64,000 nucleotides of DNA from RGIG3178 sp963674495 (GTDB taxonomy: Bacteria > Bacillota > Clostridia > Christensenellales > QAND01). This document shows positions 49,590-58,438 of the stretch, piece after piece (positions within the stretch are counted from its first letter, which is position 1; each line of letters starts with the position of its first letter). The translations under genes were made by a program, and so were the position numbers. The stretch spans positions 186,001 through 250,000 of the forward strand of contig CAXXLG010000001.1 in assembly GCA_963674495.2 (NCBI GenBank), given 5' to 3'. The notes beneath the pieces were generated by a model. The model was not told where the DNA came from, made no database searches, and saw only the letters and a program-made list of their open reading frames with translations.

Positions 49590-50411
49590 ATGCTTGCCTA
49601 TTTCGAATCGTTGTCGCCGGTAATGCAGGCGCTGTTGGGGTCTCTTTTTACCTGGGGCGTAACCGCTCTGGGCGCCGCATCCGTCTTCTTTTTCAAAGAG
49701 ATTCACAAAGAGCTTTTAAACGGCATGCTGGGGTTTGCTGCCGGCGTGATGATTGCGGCCAGTTTTTGGTCACTTTTAGCACCCGCCATCGAAATGGCGA
49801 ACGAACAGCACATGTCCGCCGCACTGGTCGCTACCATCGGTTTTTTGGGCGGCGGCGTATTCCTATTTGCGGTGGATAAAACGTTGCCGCACCTGCATCC
49901 AGGCTTGGAGAAGAATCAGGCGGAGGGCATCAAAACAAGCTGGCAGCGCAGCGTGTTATTGGTGTTGGCCATCACGCTTCATAACATACCGGAGGGGTTG
50001 GCTGTGGGCGTTGCGTTCGGTGCGGCGGCATATGGCCTCTCGTCCGCTACGCTGACCGGCGCGATCGTACTGGCAATCGGCATCGGCATCCAGAATTTTC
50101 CCGAGGGTGCAGCGGTATCCATTCCGCTCAGACGGGAAGGTTTTTCGCGTCTAAAAGCGTTTGCCTACGGGCAGGCTTCCGGCATCGTCGAGCCCATATC
50201 CGCTGTTCTGGGCGCGGCGCTGGTTTTGGTCATGCAGCCCATCCTTCCATTTACGCTGGCCTTTGCAGCAGGTGCTATGATCTATGTCGTGGTGGAGGAG
50301 ATGATTCCCGTATCCCAACAGGGCGAGGGCGGCGAGCATACCGACATTGCAACTATCGGCTGCATGATGGGTTTTGCCGTCATGATGGTACTGGACGTTG
50401 CGATGGGTTGA
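49590..50411 (+). CDS. ZIP family metal transporter
   Basis: The 273-residue membrane protein has about eight transmembrane helices and the ZIP metal-path motifs 'HNIPEGLAVGVAFG' (helix 4) and 'GIQNFPEGAAVSIPL' (helix 5), as in ZupT. ZIP proteins import zinc, iron or manganese into the cytoplasm. A histidine-containing loop ('PHLHPGLEKNQ') between helices 3 and 4 is typical. ATG at 49590 has GGAGG 7 bases upstream. The gene stands alone, with a possible structured leader before it and a terminator after it. Confidence 0.9.
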   Translation: MLAYFESLSPVMQALLGSLFTWGVTALGAASVFFFKEIHKELLNGMLGFAAGVMIAASFWSLLAPAIEMANEQHMSAALVATIGFLGGGVFLFAVDKTLPHLHPGLEKNQAEGIKTSWQRSVLLVLAITLHNIPEGLAVGVAFGAAAYGLSSATLTGAIVLAIGIGIQNFPEGAAVSIPLRREGFSRLKAFAYGQASGIVEPISAVLGAALVLVMQPILPFTLAFAAGAMIYVVVEEMIPVSQQGEGGEHTDIATIGCMMGFAVMMVLDVAMG

Positions 50412-50466
50412 GTGTGCCACAAAAAACCACTTATCCGTATAGGATCGAGGAAGAAGTATATCCATA

Positions 50467-50505
50467 GAAACCGCCCAACACATAAAAATCGGGCGGTTTT
50501 GTTGT
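50467..50505 (+). terminator. Terminator of the ZIP gene; gene-free DNA to 50834
   Basis: AAACCGCCC (50468-50476) pairs with GGGCGGTTT (50491-50499), then T. Between here and the hsp20 promoter (about 330 bases) I see no gene or other structure. Confidence 0.88.
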
Positions 50506-50834
50506 GTGGTCAACCAGTCAAACAAAAAGAACCGGGTGGTTGAGACCGGCGTTTGATTGTGCCGGCCCCAACCTATAATGGTTCTTTTGGCAGTCGATCC
50601 TTACGGATGCATTCGCCAAACGTAGCATGTGCACAATCCCATGTTCTGATACCGGATGCAGATTTGCAGATTTGCAGATTCAAAGAACCGTACACAAATA
50701 TAGAGTTAAATTCCAAAGAAGCCAACATGAAAACCAAATGAAACCGGTGCTGTAATAGAGCCATGTCATAGGCGGGACATAGCTTGTATTGTTTATTAAC
50801 AATTGGTTAAATCATAAAAAATCGCCCAAATATG

Positions 50835-50900
50835 TTGACAATTATTCCTTTGCGTGGTATAAAATAAATAGGGTTAGCACTCGCCAAGAGAGAGTGCTAA
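50835..50900 (+). promoter_or_regulatory. hsp20 promoter with CIRCE operator
   Basis: TTGACA (50835-50840), a 17-base spacer and TATAAA (50858-50863) are followed by a perfect CIRCE element, TTAGCACTC-N9-GAGTGCTAA (50874-50900). CIRCE is the HrcA repressor site that normally controls groESL and dnaK. The hrcA gene is not in the window. Confidence 0.97.
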
Positions 50901-50935
50901 CAAGACCCAAATATACTACAAAGGAGTTGTTAATT

Positions 50936-51382
50936 ATGTCTGGTTTGGTGCCATTTAACAGGAGAAGGTCGGAGTTGGCAAACGTCGGGTATGGTGACTT
51001 TTACAACATGCTTGACGACTTCTTTTCCGAGAGTTGGCCTCTTCGGAGAAGTCTGGCAGGCGATACGTTTAAAGTTGACGTTCAGGAGGATGAGAAAAGC
51101 TACTATGTGATGGCTGAACTCCCCGGCGTGAAAAAGGAAGAAGTAGGTATTCTGATGGACGATGGGAAACTAAGGATCTCCGTCGTTCGTGAGGAATCCA
51201 TGGAGGATGAAACCAAAAACTACATTCACAGGGAACGGCGTTATAGCTCAATGGCGCGCAACATCTACTTGACGGACGCTGACTCTGGTAACATTACGGC
51301 AAAACTCAGTGACGGCGTTTTGAAAATCACCGTACCCAAGACAGAGAAACAAAACAAATTCATCAACGTGGAAATAGATTAG
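50936..51382 (+). CDS. Hsp20 / alpha-crystallin small heat shock protein
   Basis: The 148-residue holdase chaperone has an N-terminal arm, the alpha-crystallin domain ('FKVDVQEDEKSYYVMAELPG' to 'AKLSDGVLKITVPK') and a short C-terminal tail. 'GDGKL'-type and 'GVLKITVPK' motifs are present. Such proteins bind unfolding proteins without ATP. ATG at 50936 has AAGGAG 9 bases upstream; an upstream frame extension crosses the CIRCE element and is rejected. HrcA control is inferred from the operator just before it. Confidence 0.95.
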   Translation: MSGLVPFNRRRSELANVGYGDFYNMLDDFFSESWPLRRSLAGDTFKVDVQEDEKSYYVMAELPGVKKEEVGILMDDGKLRISVVREESMEDETKNYIHRERRYSSMARNIYLTDADSGNITAKLSDGVLKITVPKTEKQNKFINVEID

Positions 51383-51397
51383 AAAATCCGGCTAAAC

Positions 51398-51424
51398 ACC
51401 CACGCCAAATCGGCGTGGGTTATT
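51398..51424 (+). terminator. Terminator of hsp20
   Basis: ACCCACGCC (51398-51406) pairs with GGCGTGGGT (51412-51420), then TATTTG. Confidence 0.8.
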
Positions 51425-51595
51425 TGTATGTGGATTTGGTGAAACGTTCGTGTTGCACCGGCTAATGAATGCCTGTTTTAGGGGGCGTACATTGGGCCTT
51501 GCCGTACATGCAGACGGCAAGGCTATGGACACAACGATGGACAAGCCACCCCCTCTCCCTTATAATAAATTGGAATGGTAAAGGAGAGGATACCC

Positions 51596-52393
51596 ATGCA
51601 CTATAAATTGCTGGCGCTGGACATCGACGGAACGCTTTTAACCACCGAAAAGAAGATTACGCCCCGCGTACGGGCGGCGATACGCGCAGCGGTGGACAAG
51701 GGATGTTTTGTGTTGTTGGCGACAGGGAGGATGTACCGCGCCATGGCGCATATCAACGAATCGCTGGGGTTGACCATGCCGTGCATGGTGTACGGTGGCG
51801 GACAGATCGTCAAGGATGGCGAGATCATTTACGGTCGGCCGGTAGACAGCAGAATTACACATGAGATACTCAACTGGGCGCACGACAACGGGATGTATGC
51901 CCAGGTCTATGAAAACAAGGATTTCATCTTTGAAAAAGCCAATAAATATTCGGACGGTTATGCGGTGTTTTGCGATTTCCCCGGCGTGGAGCAGCCGAAT
52001 CTGAGACAGCGGATGGACATAAAAACGCCCAAAGTGCTCATCATCGGCGAGCCGGATGATGTCGTTCGCTACGAGAAGATGGCACGCGAGCGCTTTGGCA
52101 GCCGGCTACAGATATCAAAGAGCAAACCGCATTATCTGGAACTCAACGATCCCAACGCCACCAAGGGCAACGCGCTGGATTATCTGGTTCAGTCCATGGG
52201 GCTAACCGCGGAAAACTGCATCGCGATGGGAGATGCCACGTTGGATTTGCCCATGATCGAATACGCAGGGTTGGGCGTTGCGATGGGCAATGCAGATGAA
52301 GTCACCAAAAGCCGGGCCGATATTGTCTGTCCCACCAATGACGAGGACGGTGTGGCAGTGGTCATTGAAACGTACATACTCAGCCAACCGTAA
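51596..52393 (+). CDS. Cof-type HAD-superfamily phosphatase
   Basis: The 265-residue protein has HAD motif I 'LLALDIDGTLLTTEKKI', motif II in 'VLLATGRMY', a C2-type cap domain (about 85-185), the lysine of motif III ('NATKGNALDYL') and motif IV 'IAMGDATLDLPMIEYAGLGV' then 'AMGNADE'. Cof-type members dephosphorylate sugar phosphates, FMN or similar small molecules. AGGAGAGG precedes ATG 51596. The hprK start is 25 bases downstream on the same strand, so the two may be cotranscribed. Confidence 0.92.
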   Translation: MHYKLLALDIDGTLLTTEKKITPRVRAAIRAAVDKGCFVLLATGRMYRAMAHINESLGLTMPCMVYGGGQIVKDGEIIYGRPVDSRITHEILNWAHDNGMYAQVYENKDFIFEKANKYSDGYAVFCDFPGVEQPNLRQRMDIKTPKVLIIGEPDDVVRYEKMARERFGSRLQISKSKPHYLELNDPNATKGNALDYLVQSMGLTAENCIAMGDATLDLPMIEYAGLGVAMGNADEVTKSRADIVCPTNDEDGVAVVIETYILSQP

Positions 52394-52418
52394 AAAAACG
52401 ATGCGGAAAGGAGCGAAT

Positions 52419-53354
52419 ATGGATAAGGGTAAGAGAAAGAAAAAGGGTAAGGATATCACCGTCGAGGCGTTTGCGCAGGGTGCGGACTTAACCTGCACAT
52501 ACGCAGGCCGTGGAAATTTTACCGTTTCCACATCGGACACCAACCACCCCGCTATGCAGTTCGCCGGTTATTTCGATCATTTTGCCCACAAACGCATCCA
52601 GATGTTTGGACATCAGGAGATGGGGTATGTCGGACATCTTGCTCCGGATACGCTGATGTTGCGTGCAAAGGAATTCTTTGCCTATCCACTCCCCTGTATC
52701 GTGATATGCAACGGCGACGAGGTGCCCAAGTGGCTAACCGATACGGCGCTGGAGGCGCAGGTGCCAATATTTAAATCCGAGCGCAGCACCAGTACGGTTG
52801 TACAGCATGTGGTCACTTTCCTTGACGATATACTGGCACCTGAAATCACGGTGCACGCAAACTTCGTGGACGTGCACAACGTGGGTGTCCTCCTTCGTGG
52901 CGAGTCCGGGTTGGGCAAGAGCGAACTGTCGCTGGAATTGGTCAAGCGCGGACACGTGTTGGTGGCGGATGACGTGACGATGGTGAAAAAGACGGCGCTG
53001 CGGCGTCTGGCCGGATTTGCGCCGGATGCAACGCGGGGCCTACTTGAGATACGCGGCCTGGGAATCATGGATATACGTCGGATATACGGCTCGGCCACGG
53101 TTTTGGACCGTAAGGATGTTCAGATCATCATAGACATGGAGATATGGGAGGAAGACAGAGACTACGATCGTTTGGGCTTTGATACAAAGTACGAAACGAT
53201 ACTGGGCGTGGACATCCCGCGCTATATCATGCCGGTTCGGCCCGGGCGCAACCTTGCGGTAGTGGTGGAGGCTACGGCGATGGATTATCGTATGAAGCGC
53301 GCCGGTTTCGACATCGAAAAGGAGATATTCGACCGTTTCCGCCAGCTGTTTTAA
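52419..53354 (+). CDS. hprK: HPr kinase/phosphorylase
   Basis: HprK phosphorylates Ser46 of HPr in response to glycolytic metabolites and thereby controls CcpA-dependent catabolite repression. The 311-residue protein has an N-terminal domain, Walker A 'GESGLGKSE' (161-169), 'LVADDVTMVKK' and the family signature 'LLEIRGLGIMDIRRIYG' (about 208-224). The first ten residues are very basic ('DKGKRKKKGK'). GGAAAGGAG precedes the ATG. HPr itself is not in the window. Its presence shows that the cell has PTS-linked regulation, which matters for judging the EIIC-EIID permeases. Confidence 0.96.
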   Translation: MDKGKRKKKGKDITVEAFAQGADLTCTYAGRGNFTVSTSDTNHPAMQFAGYFDHFAHKRIQMFGHQEMGYVGHLAPDTLMLRAKEFFAYPLPCIVICNGDEVPKWLTDTALEAQVPIFKSERSTSTVVQHVVTFLDDILAPEITVHANFVDVHNVGVLLRGESGLGKSELSLELVKRGHVLVADDVTMVKKTALRRLAGFAPDATRGLLEIRGLGIMDIRRIYGSATVLDRKDVQIIIDMEIWEEDRDYDRLGFDTKYETILGVDIPRYIMPVRPGRNLAVVVEATAMDYRMKRAGFDIEKEIFDRFRQLF

Positions 53355-53451
53355 CATTTGGCGGGATAGATGGAAAGCGCGATGGGTAGCGGTTTAATTA
53401 GCACTTTACAACAGCGGATACACTGACATTGAGGATCAAAGGACAAACGAG

Positions 53452-53487
53452 GGTTTTGCCGCACGCAGCGGCAAAACCTGTTTTTTT
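53452..53487 (+). terminator. Terminator of hprK
   Basis: GGTTTTGCCGC (53452-53462) pairs perfectly with GCGGCAAAACC (53468-53478), then TGT7. Confidence 0.95.
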
Positions 53488-53542
53488 ACGCGCATGGCAT
53501 GCCCGACAGCCCCATAGGATGAAAGGAAAGGGGTGACAGGGA

Positions 53543-54640
53543 ATGCGCAAAGGGATTTTGAACCTCGTCTGCGCCGCCATCGCCGTGATGCTTTTGTGCT
53601 TTCCATCACTGCTCTGGATGCAGGCGCACAATAGCGTGGTGCGCAAATGGCTAAACGGCGGCCGTCTCACCTACCAGGGCGAATTGGCCGTATGGGTGGT
53701 GGACGCAAATGTAGACGGCAAGGGTGCGCTTCGTAGTTGGATTTTGGGTCGATCCACATTTTACAAGCAGCGCAATTTTGGCATATACCCCATCATCGAA
53801 CCGACCATGACCCTGGACCAGGTTCGTTCGCGAATCGCTTCGGGGGAGATTCCCGATGTGCTTTTATGTGGTGGCGACGTGCCGCAAAGCGTATTGGATC
53901 ATGCAACCGCATATCAAGGCTCGTTTCCCATGCCGTTGGTACTGCCCCAAAGAGGGAAGGGTCTGTTTACGCCCGTTATGCACAGCGGCACGGTACTTTT
54001 GATCAACGAGGATGCGCTGTATAGGGCAGGGCTTAACCCGCCAGCCGGCGTTGAGGGCATGGACGAACAGTGGATATCCTATTCCGAAGCCGAATTATCC
54101 GGCGCTTTTTGCTATGACGATGCGCTATCGCTGATGGCGGTGGTTTTAAGCGATCTGCCGCCAGCGGTGCAGCAGGCTTTGTTGAATGGATCAGAGGGCA
54201 ACATGCAGGAATTTTTAAATGGCAGTACGGCGGTCTTTGCCACAACGCAGGCCGCGCTGTGGCAGCTGTATCGCCAGGAACTATTGGGAAGATCGCTGCC
54301 CGACATTGTTGCTTATCCGCTTTGTGGCTTCGCGCCGCGCGTACAGTATGCGGTGCTGATGCAAAACGCGGACACACATCGGCAGGCGGCGGCGAGCGCA
54401 TTGATCACCATATTGGTGGGCAACAAGGGACAAATTGCGCTGGCAGATATCTATGCACTGCCGGTAGTGTCAGGTACAACCTGCGAGCGCACCGATCTTA
54501 TGGGACTTTGGCAGTGTGCGCAGCAGACGAAATACGTCTATCCCGGCCATGGGGAGGTGGAGTTTATGGACATGGTACGGGAGGGCGCCACGCCGGACGA
54601 GGCGAGAGCCTATGCAATCGACCTGTGCCGTCCGCCATAA
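53543..54640 (+). CDS. Exported protein resembling an extracellular solute-binding protein
   Basis: The 365-residue protein starts with a hydrophobic helix ('LVCAAIAVMLLCFPSLLWM', about 8-26) that could be a signal anchor or uncleaved signal; there is no lipobox cysteine. The rest has the two-lobe look of a sugar-type binding protein: 'DQVRSRIASGEIPDVLLCGG', 'HSGTVLLINEDALYRAGLNP', 'QEFLNGSTAVFATTQAAL', and 'ALITILVGNKGQIALADIYA'. No transporter genes are next to it, so it may be an orphan sensor-like binding protein. Family assignment is tentative. Confidence 0.6.
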   Translation: MRKGILNLVCAAIAVMLLCFPSLLWMQAHNSVVRKWLNGGRLTYQGELAVWVVDANVDGKGALRSWILGRSTFYKQRNFGIYPIIEPTMTLDQVRSRIASGEIPDVLLCGGDVPQSVLDHATAYQGSFPMPLVLPQRGKGLFTPVMHSGTVLLINEDALYRAGLNPPAGVEGMDEQWISYSEAELSGAFCYDDALSLMAVVLSDLPPAVQQALLNGSEGNMQEFLNGSTAVFATTQAALWQLYRQELLGRSLPDIVAYPLCGFAPRVQYAVLMQNADTHRQAAASALITILVGNKGQIALADIYALPVVSGTTCERTDLMGLWQCAQQTKYVYPGHGEVEFMDMVREGATPDEARAYAIDLCRPP

Positions 54641-54919
54641 TGTGCATAAAACGCTCTGGATCATATGGACGGCGTTTCAAAAAGAAAAAGGCCTGTAATA
54701 TGGGATGGTATTTGGTATAATATAAGTATAATTAAAATAGTAACATTTATAACAAGCATATAATATTAACAATGGTATGCATCCATCCTTTTCAAAGAAA
54801 CAGGCCGGTATGGTTCATACTTTGAAACGTGCGCCTCAGCTGAGTGGCGTAACTTGCCAACCCTGTTGGCAGCGTGTAGAATAATAGACTGAGTATGGAC
54901 AATTTGAGGATGTGATCCG

Positions 54920-55843
54920 ATGGAATTGACTTCCGTCATCGCCCGTCTGCACGCGAATTTGCCGCAGCACGCCGTGAAGACAAACCAACCGCTTGCACGC
55001 TACACAACGTTCCGTATCGGCGGACCGTGTGATATATTGATCCTTCCGGAAAACGAACAACAGACCGTGCGCAGTATTCAAATTCTGCGTGAACACGGCG
55101 TACCCTTTATGATCCTTGGAAACGGTAGCAATGTATTGGTGCACGATGAGGGGATAAGAGGGTGCGTGGTCAAGCTTGCGCACAAGGGCGACGAGGTGAG
55201 GGTGGATAAGGAGAACCATACCATGTTCGTCGGTGCGGGAGAGGGGATGATGCGCGTGGCGGCGCATGCCATCGAACATGGTCTGGGCGGCATGGAGTTT
55301 GCCAGCGGCATTCCCGGAACGTTGGGCGGTACGGTGTTTATGAACGCCGGAGCATACGAACATGAGATGAAAGACATCGTTAAAAACGTGCGCGTGCTCA
55401 CCTGTGAAGGCACGGTGATGGATGTTGAAAATGAATCGATGGGATTTGCCTACCGAAGCAGCGCGGCAGAGAAAAATAACTGGCTGATTATGGGTGCCAC
55501 GCTGCAACTGTATCCCGACACGCCGGATAACGTACAATACAGGGTAGATGATTTCACGCGCCGTCGCAGCGAAAAGCAACCGCTTGCCTATGCGAGCGCA
55601 GGCAGTACGTTCAAACGGCCCAACGGACATTATGCCGCCAAGCTCATCGACGAAGCGGGGCTAAAGGGCGCGTCCGTCGGCGATGCACAGGTGAGCATGT
55701 TGCATGCAGGCTTTATCATCAACCGTGGCAACGCAACGTGCGCCGATGTGATTGAATTGATGGCGTATATCAAGCGGACGGTATACGAAAAATTTGGCGT
55801 GACGCTCAAACCCGAGGTGCATTTATTGGGACCAACGCTATGA
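54920..55843 (+). CDS. murB: UDP-N-acetylenolpyruvoylglucosamine reductase
   Basis: MurB reduces the enolpyruvyl group to make UDP-MurNAc for peptidoglycan. The 307-residue FAD protein has 'TTFRIGGPCDILILPENEQQ', 'ILGNGSNVLVHDEG', 'GIPGTLGGTVFMNAGAYEHE', the active-site serine in 'YASAGSTFKRP', and 'VHLLGPTL' at the C-terminus. Both the pattern and length fit the Gram-positive type II form. GAGGATG lies before the ATG. Its stop overlaps the next gene by ATGA. Confidence 0.96.
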   Translation: MELTSVIARLHANLPQHAVKTNQPLARYTTFRIGGPCDILILPENEQQTVRSIQILREHGVPFMILGNGSNVLVHDEGIRGCVVKLAHKGDEVRVDKENHTMFVGAGEGMMRVAAHAIEHGLGGMEFASGIPGTLGGTVFMNAGAYEHEMKDIVKNVRVLTCEGTVMDVENESMGFAYRSSAAEKNNWLIMGATLQLYPDTPDNVQYRVDDFTRRRSEKQPLAYASAGSTFKRPNGHYAAKLIDEAGLKGASVGDAQVSMLHAGFIINRGNATCADVIELMAYIKRTVYEKFGVTLKPEVHLLGPTL

Positions 55844-56592
55844 AATTCTCGGCGGACTATCATGTTCACAGTCGGTATAGCGATGGACATGCTACGCTCA
55901 AACAAAACGTAGAAGCGGCGATTGACCGCGGTTTTTCTGCCGTAGCTTTGACCGATCACGGTCCCAATCATATGCATGCCGGCTTGCGAATGCGTAAATT
56001 CCCCGCGTTGATAAAAGAGGTGTCCAATCTTAAGAAGGCCTATCAAGACCGTATTGACGTTAAGCTCGGCATCGAGGCCAACATCGTGGGCCTTGACGGA
56101 ACAACCGATGTACCGGGCGCATATGCGCACGCTTTTGAAGTTGTGGCCCTTGGCTACCATCGCACTGCGCGTGGTACGGATTTCAAAAGCAACGCGTTTT
56201 TGCATATCAAACTGCGCCTGAGGCGGCCACGTTGTAAAGAAATGATGACGGACATGCTCATCGCTGCCATGGAAAGAAACCGCATCTCCTTTTTGGCGCA
56301 TCCTGGTCAACACACCGGTCCGTTGGACTGGGTGCGGCTGGCCAAAGCATGTGCGAAGCACAACGTAGCAATCGAGTTGAGCGCTCGAGCGGGGCATCTT
56401 TGTTTCACAAGCGCCGACGTGCGCTTGATGCGTGATTACGGTGCGGTGTTCGTGGTAAGCTCGGATGCGCATAAAAAAGAGGAAATCGGTGTATTTGATT
56501 CACTTGAGGGGTTGATTGAAGGGGCACAGTTGACGTATCATGATATTGTAAATGCTATAGGATATGATAAAAAACGTCCGTTTGGATTATAG
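55840..56592 (+). CDS. PHP-domain phosphoesterase
   Basis: The 250-residue protein has PHP metal-binding motifs: 'DYHVHSRYSDGH' (His8, His10), 'ALTDHGPN', 'LGIEANIV', 'FLAHPGQH' and 'VVSSDAHKKEEIG'. The order is that of the histidinol-phosphatase / YcdX-like PHP group. These are trinuclear metal phosphoesterases; the substrate here is unknown. It overlaps murB by 4 bases, and rapZ follows 21 bases later, so it is part of the cell-envelope and regulatory operon. Confidence 0.88.
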   Translation: MKFSADYHVHSRYSDGHATLKQNVEAAIDRGFSAVALTDHGPNHMHAGLRMRKFPALIKEVSNLKKAYQDRIDVKLGIEANIVGLDGTTDVPGAYAHAFEVVALGYHRTARGTDFKSNAFLHIKLRLRRPRCKEMMTDMLIAAMERNRISFLAHPGQHTGPLDWVRLAKACAKHNVAIELSARAGHLCFTSADVRLMRDYGAVFVVSSDAHKKEEIGVFDSLEGLIEGAQLTYHDIVNAIGYDKKRPFGL

Positions 56593-56613
56593 GTTCGTAA
56601 AGGAGAGTTTACC

Positions 56614-57477
56614 ATGCGCTGTATTATCGTAACAGGCGTGTCCGGCGGCGGTCGTACGCTGGCGCTTCGGCAGCTGGAGGATATGGGATATTTCTGCGTG
56701 GACAACATGCCACCGCAGATGATCAGCACCATGGTTTCGCTTTGTCTGAGCGAGCAACGCATCCAAAAGGTTGCGGTGGTGGTGGACACCCGTGCAGGCG
56801 TGTTCTTTGATCATATATATCAGGCTATGGAAGAAATCCAGCAAATGGGCGTGGATTGCGATCTACTGTTTCTTGAGACGGCGGATGAGGTGCTGATTCG
56901 AAGATACAAGGAAAGCCGGCGCCGCCATCCGATGAACCCGACAAACATCACCGACGGCATCGCAAAGGAACGCCAAAGGTTGAGGCGTCTTAGAGACATG
57001 TCGCGGTATGTTGTGGATACGACCAACCTGATGCCGCGGCAGTTGGGGGATACGCTTTGGGGCATGTTTGCCGAAAATGCACAGCGCGATCGGATTTTGC
57101 CCATTATCATCTCGTTTGGATACAAAAACGGCATACCGCTCAACGCGGATCTAGTGTTTGACGTGCGGTTCTTGCCCAACCCGCATTACGATGCGGCCCT
57201 AAGGCCGCACAGCGGCTTGGAGAAACCGGTGCGCGATTTCGTTTACGGGCATGAAGCCACACGGGCTTTTGAGGACAAGCTGGTGGATATGCTTTTATAC
57301 CTGTTGCCGCATTATCAGAAGGAAGGCAAGTACCAGATTGTCATAGCCATCGGTTGCACCGGTGGTCAGCACCGTTCGGTGGCAATGGCGGAAGGGCTGC
57401 ATGTGCAGTTGGAAAGACGTGGCGTCAAATCGGTGGTGCAACACCGGGATATTGGAAAGGATGCGCTGAGGTCTTGA
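56614..57477 (+). CDS. rapZ: RapZ / YvcJ family nucleotide-binding protein
   Basis: The 287-residue protein has an N-terminal P-loop domain and the RapZ C-terminal domain ('ISFGYKNGIPLNADLVFDVR', 'FLPNPHYDAALRPHSGLE', 'IAIGCTGGQHRSVAMAE'). In its Walker A, 'GVSGGGRT', arginine replaces the usual lysine, as remembered for some actinobacterial members. In Bacilli YvcJ hydrolyses GTP and affects competence; in E. coli RapZ controls GlmS through small RNAs. AAAGGAGAG precedes the ATG. Gene order rapZ-whiA is a conserved Gram-positive pair. The TTG start of whiA overlaps its stop. Confidence 0.95.
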   Translation: MRCIIVTGVSGGGRTLALRQLEDMGYFCVDNMPPQMISTMVSLCLSEQRIQKVAVVVDTRAGVFFDHIYQAMEEIQQMGVDCDLLFLETADEVLIRRYKESRRRHPMNPTNITDGIAKERQRLRRLRDMSRYVVDTTNLMPRQLGDTLWGMFAENAQRDRILPIIISFGYKNGIPLNADLVFDVRFLPNPHYDAALRPHSGLEKPVRDFVYGHEATRAFEDKLVDMLLYLLPHYQKEGKYQIVIAIGCTGGQHRSVAMAEGLHVQLERRGVKSVVQHRDIGKDALRS

Positions 57478-58427
57478 CAAAGCGGACGGGACAATCATTT
57501 GCCGCCGTCGCACGGGACGAACTGTTGCACATTGTGCCGCATAATTATTTGTGCCAGCAGGCCGAATTGTGCGCTGCGGTGCAGGTATGCGGCAGTCTGT
57601 TGCTGTCCGGGGGCGTACTGTCGTTGCGCATCGCAACTGAAAATGCGGGGCTGGCGCGCAAACTCTATACCTTTATCCGCGACATGACGGGTGTGCGCGT
57701 GGCGTTGTTTTCGCGCGAGAATCGGCGGTTGAGCCAACGGGATACTGTTTTATTGGATGTGAACGGGCGGGAGATTGTCCTGCCTTTTTTAATGGAGTTG
57801 GGCATATACGAGGATGGTTGCCTGCTGCGCACGCTGCCTGCGTTTGCCAAAAGGACCAGCTGCAAGCGGGCGTATCTGCGTGGATTGTTTCTCTCGTGCG
57901 GCAGCATCACCAACCCGGACAAGGCATATCACCTCGAATGGGTTTTCCACGATGGGGAATTGGCGCAAAGCACACAGGCATTGCTCGCTTCGTTGAACAT
58001 CGACGCGCAACGCACCATGCGCAAAGCGCAGTATGTCGTATACATCAAGGATAGCGGGGGCATTACACAGACGCTGGCGCATATGGGCGCACATAATGCG
58101 CTGTTCAAAGTGGAGAATGCGCGCATACTGCGCGAAGTGAAGAACAATGTAAACCGCGCCGTCAACTGCGAGACCGCGAACGTCAACCGTACCGTGGATG
58201 CGTCCCTTAAACAGATTGCATGCATCAAGTATTTGGCGAAGACCGGGAAGCTTGCCAGGCTGTCTGCAACGCTTCGACAGGCGGCGGACGTGCGGCTTTC
58301 CAATCCACAGGTCAGTTTGTCGGAATTAGCGCAACTGACAAGTCCACCCACATCCAAATCCGGCATCAACCACCGCCTGCGGCGGTTGGTGGCGATCGCG
58401 GAGCAGTCTGGTTTTATGGGCATATAG
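57474..58427 (+). CDS. whiA: Sporulation/division regulator WhiA
   Basis: WhiA is a DNA-binding protein with a LAGLIDADG-like N-terminal fold and a C-terminal helix-turn-helix, found in nearly all Gram-positives and linked to cell division. The 317-residue protein has 'FAAVARDELLHIVP' at the start, 'CKRAYLRGLFLSCGSITNPD', and the HTH region 'NPQVSLSELAQLTSPPTSKS' followed by 'GINHRLRRL'. I choose the TTG at 57474, which overlaps the rapZ stop (TTGA), because homology begins at the next residues and no ATG is close. Normal length. Confidence 0.93.
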   Translation: MTKRTGQSFAAVARDELLHIVPHNYLCQQAELCAAVQVCGSLLLSGGVLSLRIATENAGLARKLYTFIRDMTGVRVALFSRENRRLSQRDTVLLDVNGREIVLPFLMELGIYEDGCLLRTLPAFAKRTSCKRAYLRGLFLSCGSITNPDKAYHLEWVFHDGELAQSTQALLASLNIDAQRTMRKAQYVVYIKDSGGITQTLAHMGAHNALFKVENARILREVKNNVNRAVNCETANVNRTVDASLKQIACIKYLAKTGKLARLSATLRQAADVRLSNPQVSLSELAQLTSPPTSKSGINHRLRRLVAIAEQSGFMGI

Positions 58428-58438
58428 GGGGCACAAGC

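Noticed and set aside
56614..57477. RapZ Walker A lysine-to-arginine change as a sign of an inactive protein
   Set aside because: An arginine at this place is, to my memory, found in other RapZ/YvcJ homologues, and the rest of the protein is intact.
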